5,402 nucleotides of DNA from Oscillospiraceae bacterium (GTDB lineage Bacteria; Bacillota; Clostridia; Oscillospirales; Acutalibacteraceae): NCBI GenBank assembly GCA_031273775.1, contig JAISRF010000211.1:1-5402 (forward strand), written 5' to 3'. Below the pieces are notes generated by a model that saw only the letters and a program-made list of their open reading frames with translations, was not told where the DNA came from and made no database searches. Numbering within the stretch: position 1 is the stretch's first letter; every line of letters begins with the position of its first letter. Positions 1 to 3,830 of this stretch are shown here, one piece after another. The position numbers and the translations under genes are program-made.

Positions 1-1
1 C

Positions 2-55
2 ATCGACCGTGAGCGCGGCAAAGTGGGACTGACCATGTTACCCCCAACCCAGTAG
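2..55 (+). CDS. possible C-terminal end of an upstream S1-like RNA-binding protein (partial)
   Basis: One plus-strand frame is open from the window edge to a TAG at 53-55 and encodes IDRERGKVGLTMLPPTQ. The other two plus frames stop at once (TGA at 10-12 and 33-35). The pattern I-D-x-E-R-G-K-x-x-L-(S/T)-M resembles the last beta strand of S1 RNA-binding domains, as in PNPase, Tex or ribosomal protein S1. That suggests the 3' end of such a gene, probably unrelated to the defence module. Only 17 residues are visible, so chance similarity cannot be excluded. The stop codon lies inside the GTAG foot of the first REP-like hairpin, so the repeat starts exactly where this frame ends. Confidence 0.35.
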   Translation: MDRERGKVGLTMLPPTQ

Positions 56-79
56 GTACAGGCTTCCGTGCCTGACCGG
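52..79 (+). repeat. REP-like hairpin, copy 1 (GTAG-footed imperfect palindrome)
   Basis: A GTAG tetranucleotide (52-55) leads into an imperfect palindrome. GGT (55-57) pairs with ACC (75-77), A58 is bulged, CAGGC (59-63) pairs with GCCTG (70-74), and the loop is TTCCGT. A GTAG foot on a bulged palindrome is the usual form of REP elements mobilised by RAYT (REP-associated tyrosine) transposases. By eye it matches copy 2 (96-123) at 20 of 28 positions. It lies between the end of the upstream frame and the TerB gene. Confidence 0.55.
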
Positions 80-95
80 ATTCTCGTCCGAAAAC

Positions 96-123
96 GCAGG
101 AGCAGACCTCTGTGCCTGCCCGT
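96..123 (+). repeat. REP-like hairpin, copy 2, overlapping the start of the TerB gene
   Basis: This is a diverged direct repeat of copy 1, offset by 44 bp, with 20 of 28 matching positions. It folds in two ways. In one, CAGG (97-100) pairs with CCTG (115-118) and GCAG (102-105) with CTGT (110-113, including a G-T wobble), around an A/G mismatch. In the other, GG (99-100) plus GCAG pair with CTGC plus CC (116-121) with A101 bulged. In both, the AGGAG Shine-Dalgarno (98-102) is in the 5' arm and the proposed GTG start (112-114) is in the loop or 3' arm. Confidence 0.5.
98..102 (+). promoter_or_regulatory. ribosome binding site of the TerB gene
   Basis: AGGAG lies 9 nt before the GTG at 112 and is the main support for that start. 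It sits inside a REP-like hairpin. A second purine tract, GGGAGG at 124-129, lies 12 nt before an in-frame TTG at 142, so initiation at codon 11 remains possible. Confidence 0.5.
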
Positions 124-1770
124 GGGAGGTTTTGGCAAAAATTGAGCAGCGGTCCGTTTTATGTGATTGATTATGACGCCAACCCCGCGAAGGGGCTCGG
201 TAAAATTGACGGCGTCGGCAAGTTTGTGTTGCAACCGCAAAAAATTCAACCTCGGATCATTCCATCGAAATCTTTGGAAAAAGATGAACTACGCGAGTTG
301 TTTGGTTCCATGCGGGACATCGCGCGGGCAAAGCGCACCACGTACTTTGGCAGCACCCATTTTTTTAACCAAACGCAAGCTCTGCGGGAAAAAGCAAGCG
401 TCTTTCGCAAGCAAGGCAAATTTATGAAAGATTTTACGGACAATTACAGCGAAAGTACCCCGCTGGAGTCTTTTTTTCCCGACTACCAGATGATGAACTA
501 TGAACAACTCCGAACCTACTTCACCTGGCGAACCCAGGTTCGCGAAGGCAATTTTGTAGACATTTCGCTCTCCTACGCGTTCCTCTACATTTACGAACTG
601 CTCAACAATATCGGGGTGGCAACCCCTCAGGACGGCTTAAACCGACTGATGGCTTTTTGGAAAGTGTACAGGGTACATCACGAGTCCATCGACAATACCA
701 TGTTTGGGTGGCTCAGGGATTACCATGTTTATTATTATACGCTGAAACAGCCCTTCAAAGATTTTGCGAAGGTAAACGGTCTGACCGACCACTACCGGAA
801 GCCAACGGGCACCGACGGCGATTTCGATTTATTCTGCGACATATCAAACTACGACATCCGGCGCTCCATTTTTTATTCGGCGGGCAATCAAAAATTATTT
901 CAGGAGTGCTTGTGTTTTGTTTTTGAACGAATCCGGCAGACACTGTGCTCCGTTGACAACGACTTTGACAGTTTCGCTCCCTTCCCGACTATGCAAATGG
1001 TTCCCTGGCATCCGTTTGAAGGCGCGCTGTTTTGTGATTGGGCGCGGCAGCCGGATCGGCAAGTTGTGTTTTCCGAGCGCGAAATCTACAAGTGTGAAAA
1101 CGAAAAATGGACCGTTAGCGCCATTTTGAAAACGGAAACCGAACAGCGGTTCATCGGATATATCATGAAACAAACGGAGTGTGTTCTGCGCAATATCACC
1201 AAATTCAAAGGAAAGATTTCCGCTGACGTGTCCAAAACAATCGATCATGAAAACGTCATAACACTGTACAAAGCCGGAGTGTCCATTGAAAAACTCATCA
1301 GTAACGCTGTGACGGAATTCTACCGTGAAATGACCAAAACCGTTGTGACCATTGACCCCTCGGCGCTGTCCAGAATCCGGCAAGAGTCGCTCGCCACACA
1401 GAAAAAGTTAACTGTGCCTGAACAAGAGGAATACGCATTCCCTTATCCCCTGCCGTCGGCACAAAGCGCGATGCCGCCCACACCCCAAAAAACCGTACCG
1501 TACACGGCTCCGGCGGTACCGGCGACACCAAACGCGGCTCCATTCTCAACTCTAAAGGCCGCTTTTAGCGAAACCGAATTGCAGGCAATCCGCATGATTT
1601 TGCGGGGCGACGGAGACATCAAGCAGTTCGCGGACGCAAATGGTGTTATGTTGGAGGTTCTGATTGACGGAATCAACGAAAAAGCCATGGACGCAATCGG
1701 CGACAATCTTCTGGACGAAGAATTCATGATCTATGATGACTACACGGCCAAATTAACCGAATATATATAG
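112..1770 (+). CDS. TerB_N / TerB_C domain protein, putative sensor or scaffold of a BREX-related module
   Basis: The product has 552 residues. The first third has the look of TerB_N: a YQMMNYEQLRTYFTWRTQVR stretch (125-144) followed by SLSYAFLYIYELLNNIGV (152-169) and a helical continuation to about residue 230. The middle (about 235-405) is unassigned. TerB_C-like sequence starts near VTIDPSALSRIRQESL (412-427), is interrupted by a Pro/Ala-rich linker (about 441-478), and resumes as a helical domain (480-550) with an INEKAMDAIGDNL motif. There is no signal peptide or membrane segment, so it is probably cytosolic. TerB-type domains are associated with stress-response and DNA-processing complexes, but the biochemical role is unknown. 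No catalytic motif is visible. It is followed 36 nt later by the BrxD-like ATPase gene, which implies co-expression. The start is uncertain: GTG 112 has the best-spaced ribosome site, while TTG 142 and GTG 163 are in-frame alternatives. Confidence 0.85.
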   Translation: MPARGRFWQKLSSGPFYVIDYDANPAKGLGKIDGVGKFVLQPQKIQPRIIPSKSLEKDELRELFGSMRDIARAKRTTYFGSTHFFNQTQALREKASVFRKQGKFMKDFTDNYSESTPLESFFPDYQMMNYEQLRTYFTWRTQVREGNFVDISLSYAFLYIYELLNNIGVATPQDGLNRLMAFWKVYRVHHESIDNTMFGWLRDYHVYYYTLKQPFKDFAKVNGLTDHYRKPTGTDGDFDLFCDISNYDIRRSIFYSAGNQKLFQECLCFVFERIRQTLCSVDNDFDSFAPFPTMQMVPWHPFEGALFCDWARQPDRQVVFSEREIYKCENEKWTVSAILKTETEQRFIGYIMKQTECVLRNITKFKGKISADVSKTIDHENVITLYKAGVSIEKLISNAVTEFYREMTKTVVTIDPSALSRIRQESLATQKKLTVPEQEEYAFPYPLPSAQSAMPPTPQKTVPYTAPAVPATPNAAPFSTLKAAFSETELQAIRMILRGDGDIKQFADANGVMLEVLIDGINEKAMDAIGDNLLDEEFMIYDDYTAKLTEYI

Positions 1771-1793
1771 GGGCAGGACGCGTGTCTGCCAGG
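1767..1793 (+). repeat. REP-like hairpin, copy 3, between the TerB and brxD genes
   Basis: GGCAG (1772-1776) pairs with CTGCC (1786-1790). With G1777 bulged, AC (1778-1779) also pairs with GT (1784-1785), leaving a GCGT loop. With one gap it matches copy 1 at about 18 of 28 positions, and it has ATAG in place of the GTAG foot. It begins on the last codons of the TerB gene and ends next to the ribosome site of brxD. It could modulate translation or mRNA processing between the two genes. Confidence 0.45.
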
Positions 1794-1799
1794 AAAGGG
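1791..1799 (+). promoter_or_regulatory. ribosome binding site of the brxD-like gene
   Basis: AGGAAAGGG is a purine-rich Shine-Dalgarno whose AAGGG part ends 7 nt before ATG 1807. An in-frame TTG at 1801 lies almost on top of it and is a poorer choice, so ATG 1807 is taken as the start. Confidence 0.65.
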
Positions 1800-1806
1800 A
1801 TTGATT

Positions 1807-3123
1807 ATGCAAAACGCTGTGCCGACCAGAATCGCGAATATTCTGATAAACGCCTTAAAAGGCGGCGTGGTGCCCCGTGTGGGACTGGAATATATTACGG
1901 TGGGGCGCGCCGAGGAAATCGCCGCGATTCTGCGTGACATTGAGATGATTGAGAACGGCAGCGCGTCTTTTCGCTTCGTTGTGGGCAAATACGGCAGCGG
2001 CAAAAGCTTCCTCTTGCAAACCATCCGCAACTACGCCACAGCCAAAGGGTTCGTCGTGGTGGACGCGGATCTGTCGCCTGAACGCCGTTTCGCCGGCACC
2101 AAGGGTCAAGGCCTGGCCACATACAAAGAGTTAATCCAAAACCTGTCCACCAAATCAAAACCGGACGGCGGCGCTCTGCCGCTGATTTTGGAAAAGTGGA
2201 TTTCCGGCATTCAGGCAGCCGTCAAGACGCAGTCGGACGCCGAGGGCGAGGAATTCAATAAACTGGTAGAAAAACAAATCTACGCGGTTGCCGTCTCCCT
2301 TGAGGGGATGGTCAACGGCTTTGATTTTGCCAAGGCGGTAGTTGCCTACTGGAACGCCTACCGGCAGGACGATGCGGCAAAGAAGTCCAATGTGCTCAAA
2401 TGGTTCCGTGGCGAATACCCCACACGGCGAGAAGCGAAAGAAGAGTTGGGTATCAACTTCACTGTAACCGATGAAACCTGGTACGACTTTTTGAAGATAT
2501 TCGCGGCGTTTCTGGTTGGCGCGGGGTACAAGGGAATGCTGGTAGTCATAGACGAACTGGTTAACATCTTCAAAATCCCAAATTCCATTACCCGTGCGAA
2601 CAACTACGAAAAAATCCTCACCATGTATAACGATGTACTACAGGGCAAGGCCAAACATATCGGATTTTTGATGGGTGGCACACCGCAGTGCATCGAGGAC
2701 AAGTACAAAGGCGTGTTCAGCTACGAGGCTCTGCGGTCCCGTTTGTCGGAGGGTCATTTTTCCTCCGACGACGTAAAGGATTTGTCTGCGCCCATCATCC
2801 GCCTGCAAATGCTTTCGCAGGAAGAAATGTATATTCTGATTGAAAAGCTCTTAAACATCCACGCCCAGCTTTATAAAACCACGCCCGTTTTATCCCAGGA
2901 CGATCTGATCTATTTTCTCACCGTGGAATATAACCGCGTGGGCGCAGATACGCACATTACCCCGCGTGAGATCATCCGCGATTTCATTGAACTGGTGAAC
3001 ATTTTGCACCAATATCCACTTAAACGCGTGTCCGACATCTTGGGCGATAACAGCTTCGAAATGGCCAAAGGCGGAATTTTCGATGAGGAAATCCACGGGG
3101 AGTTTCAGGAATTTGAGGTTTGA
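1807..3123 (+). CDS. brxD: BREX-type ATP-binding protein BrxD-like (DUF2791)
   Basis: A 438-residue P-loop ATPase, close to the usual BrxD length. Residues 24-40 (VPRVGLEYITVGRAEEI) are the typical N-terminal signature. Walker A is GKYGSGKS (60-67). VVVDADLSPERR (about 83-94) follows the strand after the P-loop and is highly characteristic of the family, as is GQGLATYKEL. Walker B is MLVVIDE (244-250), with D249 and E250 as the Mg-binding and catalytic acids. GFLMGGTP (286-293) is the likely sensor strand, and R310 or R312 in LRSRL may be arginine fingers. The C-terminal third looks like the helical or winged-helix part of AAA/STAND-type ATPases. In type 2 BREX, BrxD occurs with the Lhr-like helicase BrxHI, and that helicase is present downstream here. 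The protein probably couples ATP hydrolysis to assembly or movement of a DNA-bound complex. The gene is intact, and its start is ATG 1807 with a good ribosome site. Confidence 0.9.
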   Translation: MQNAVPTRIANILINALKGGVVPRVGLEYITVGRAEEIAAILRDIEMIENGSASFRFVVGKYGSGKSFLLQTIRNYATAKGFVVVDADLSPERRFAGTKGQGLATYKELIQNLSTKSKPDGGALPLILEKWISGIQAAVKTQSDAEGEEFNKLVEKQIYAVAVSLEGMVNGFDFAKAVVAYWNAYRQDDAAKKSNVLKWFRGEYPTRREAKEELGINFTVTDETWYDFLKIFAAFLVGAGYKGMLVVIDELVNIFKIPNSITRANNYEKILTMYNDVLQGKAKHIGFLMGGTPQCIEDKYKGVFSYEALRSRLSEGHFSSDDVKDLSAPIIRLQMLSQEEMYILIEKLLNIHAQLYKTTPVLSQDDLIYFLTVEYNRVGADTHITPREIIRDFIELVNILHQYPLKRVSDILGDNSFEMAKGGIFDEEIHGEFQEFEV

Positions 3124-3139
3124 TTCCGAAAGTCACCGA

Positions 3140-3157
3140 TGCGCTCTGCGGAGCGCA
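3140..3157 (+). terminator. GC-rich hairpin with UNCG-type tetraloop after brxD, possible weak terminator
   Basis: TGCGCTC (3140-3146) and GAGCGCA (3151-3157) form a perfect 7-bp stem closing a TGCG loop. C(UGCG)G is a member of the very stable UNCG tetraloop class. It starts 16 nt after the brxD stop. The T6 run (3172-3177) lies 14 nt beyond the stem, too far for a textbook intrinsic terminator, so transcription stop, 3'-end protection or a repeat fragment are all possible. Confidence 0.4.
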
Positions 3158-3166
3158 ATTGAGAAT

Positions 3167-3207
3167 TATTGTTTTTTATTGGCGTAAAACGCCAATAAAA
3201 AACAATA
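3167..3207. repeat. perfect 19-bp-arm palindrome between convergent genes
   Basis: The arms 3167-3185 and 3189-3207 are exact reverse complements around an AAA loop. The core is TTGGCGT / ACGCCAA, flanked by a T6 run on the 5' side (3172-3177) and an A6 run on the 3' side (3197-3202). It fills the gap between the convergent brxD and lipoprotein genes, where a bidirectional terminator is expected. However, the U tract precedes the GC core on either strand, so it does not have the normal terminator order. It could be a cruciform, a protein-binding site, an RNase III-type substrate or a small mobile repeat. Confidence 0.75.
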
Positions 3208-3212
3208 TCGCT

Positions 3213-3641
3213 CTACCAGCGCCCGGGAAAATATCCGTCATCGGAGGGCGTTGTGCTTGAAGAGGAGGTTGAAGCGGTATTCGGGGTTGTACTCGGTGTG
3301 GAACCGGCAGCGCCGTCTTCCGGTGCCATGTCGTCCCACTCAGACGGCCACTGGGCTTCGATTTCCACCGCGTTTTTGGAGGACGTCACGGCGGAGGTTA
3401 CCGCTTTGCCTCCGGACGCTGAAACACCGCCACTTGACGCCTGTACGCTGTCTTGCAAGCTCGTGTTCCCGTCCTCCGAACCGCCGTGGGTATCCTCGTT
3501 TTCCTGTGACGGCTGCCCAACGAACACGCCGCCCGTGTCACCCGCGGAGGTTTTAGCGCAGGACGTAAACAAAAGCACTGACGTCAAGGTTACCAAAGAC
3601 AAGACGACCGCCATGGAACGGCGCATTGAAAAATAACGCAT
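3213..3641 (-). CDS. small predicted lipoprotein, Ser/Thr/Pro-rich, unknown function
   Basis: A 142-residue protein with a type II (lipoprotein) signal peptide. It has a basic n-region (MRYFSMRRS), a hydrophobic core (AVVLSLVTLTSVLLF), and a lipobox-like LFTSC with the acylated Cys at residue 28. F at -3 is not ideal. After cleavage it would be anchored to the outer face of the membrane. The mature part is low-complexity and acidic, rich in Ser, Thr, Gly and Pro, with one more structured stretch (EIEAQWPSEWDDMAPE, about 93-108) and the terminal YFPGRW. It has its own sigma-A promoter and an AAAGGGG ribosome site 9 nt before the ATG. It points away from the helicase gene and towards brxD. I recognise no family. 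The short, repetitive mature region could be a remnant of a longer lipoprotein or a surface spacer. Any link to the defence module rests on position alone. Confidence 0.75.
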   Translation of the reverse strand: MRYFSMRRSMAVVLSLVTLTSVLLFTSCAKTSAGDTGGVFVGQPSQENEDTHGGSEDGNTSLQDSVQASSGGVSASGGKAVTSAVTSSKNAVEIEAQWPSEWDDMAPEDGAAGSTPSTTPNTASTSSSSTTPSDDGYFPGRW

Positions 3642-3650
3642 TAATCATTT

Positions 3651-3657
3651 CCCCTTT
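3651..3657 (-). promoter_or_regulatory. ribosome binding site of the lipoprotein gene
   Basis: Read on the minus strand, AAAGGGG lies 9 nt before the ATG at 3641. It supports that start over the internal in-frame ATG at 3626 (MRRSMAVV). Confidence 0.65.
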
Positions 3658-3674
3658 ATGTTTGATTCGCCATT

Positions 3675-3685
3675 GCACACTGTGC
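3675..3685. promoter_or_regulatory. inverted repeat GCACA-C-TGTGC in the lipoprotein leader
   Basis: A perfect 5-bp-arm inverted repeat with a 1-bp centre. It lies about 35-45 nt downstream of the predicted lipoprotein transcription start. The same half-sites recur at 3742-3747 and 3768-3773, which suggests an operator recognised by a dimeric regulator. Confidence 0.4.
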
Positions 3686-3726
3686 GTATTTACAAAAGTG
3701 AACGCCGCGCGAAGTAGCATTGGTTC

Positions 3727-3755
3727 AGTATAACCCTAATTCGCACAAAAGTCAA
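3727..3755 (-). promoter_or_regulatory. sigma-A promoter of the lipoprotein gene
   Basis: On the minus strand, TTGACT (-35, 3755-3750) and TATACT (-10, 3732-3727) are separated by exactly 17 nt. Each differs from consensus by one base (TTGACA, TATAAT). The start of transcription would be near 3720, giving a leader of about 79 nt. It is the best promoter in the window. The CGCACA half-site at 3742-3747 lies in its spacer. Confidence 0.75.
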
Positions 3756-3773
3756 GACCCCGAAATGTGTGCG
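3742..3773. promoter_or_regulatory. spaced inverted repeat CGCACA-N20-TGTGCG over the lipoprotein promoter
   Basis: CGCACA (3742-3747) and TGTGCG (3768-3773) are exact inverse copies that bracket the -35 box of the lipoprotein promoter. The half-sites match those at 3675-3685. A protein bound here could repress the lipoprotein gene and influence the divergent helicase gene. No regulator gene is visible in the window. Confidence 0.35.
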
Positions 3774-3786
3774 GGAGGGTTGAATT

Positions 3787-3798
3787 TTGTCCGGACAA
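3787..3798. promoter_or_regulatory. 12-bp perfect palindrome TTGTCCGGACAA upstream of the helicase gene
   Basis: A gapless 6+6 palindrome lying 33-44 nt before the helicase ATG, where an operator over a promoter would be expected. A weak TTGAAT (3780-3785) is a possible -35 just upstream, but no convincing -10 is seen, so the helicase promoter itself is unresolved. The palindrome is unrelated to the GCACA/TGTGC sites nearby. Confidence 0.4.
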
Positions 3799-3819
3799 GA
3801 TTCATTTTTGCCGTTTATC

Positions 3820-3824
3820 GGAGG
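3820..3824 (+). promoter_or_regulatory. ribosome binding site of the helicase gene
   Basis: GGAGG lies 6 nt before ATG 3831 and decides this start. The frame is also open upstream with an ATG at 3765, but that one has no ribosome site. Confidence 0.8.
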
Positions 3825-3830
3825 TACAGC

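Noticed and set aside
895..1383. Minus-strand open frame of 162 codons inside the TerB gene
   Set aside because: It is wholly antisense to a gene with clear domain similarity, and its translation shows no family features.
1801..1806. TTG at 1801 as start of the brxD-like gene
   Set aside because: It would add two residues but nearly touches the AAGGG ribosome site. ATG 1807 has proper spacing.
3253..3636. Plus-strand open frame of 127 codons antisense to the lipoprotein, with GGAGGG 4 nt before its GTG
   Set aside because: The minus-strand gene has a signal peptide, lipobox, ribosome site and near-consensus promoter. The plus frame has no recognisable domain, and its purine tract is too close to the start. 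It is most likely a by-product of the biased codons of the lipoprotein.
3729..3734. TATAAC as a plus-strand -10 for the helicase
   Set aside because: The region 17 nt upstream is GC-rich with no -35 resemblance. The same bases make the -10 of the minus-strand promoter.
3765..3830. ATG at 3765 as an earlier helicase start
   Set aside because: The frame is open, but there is no ribosome site, and the added residues are unlike a helicase N-terminus. GGAGG before ATG 3831 is much better.
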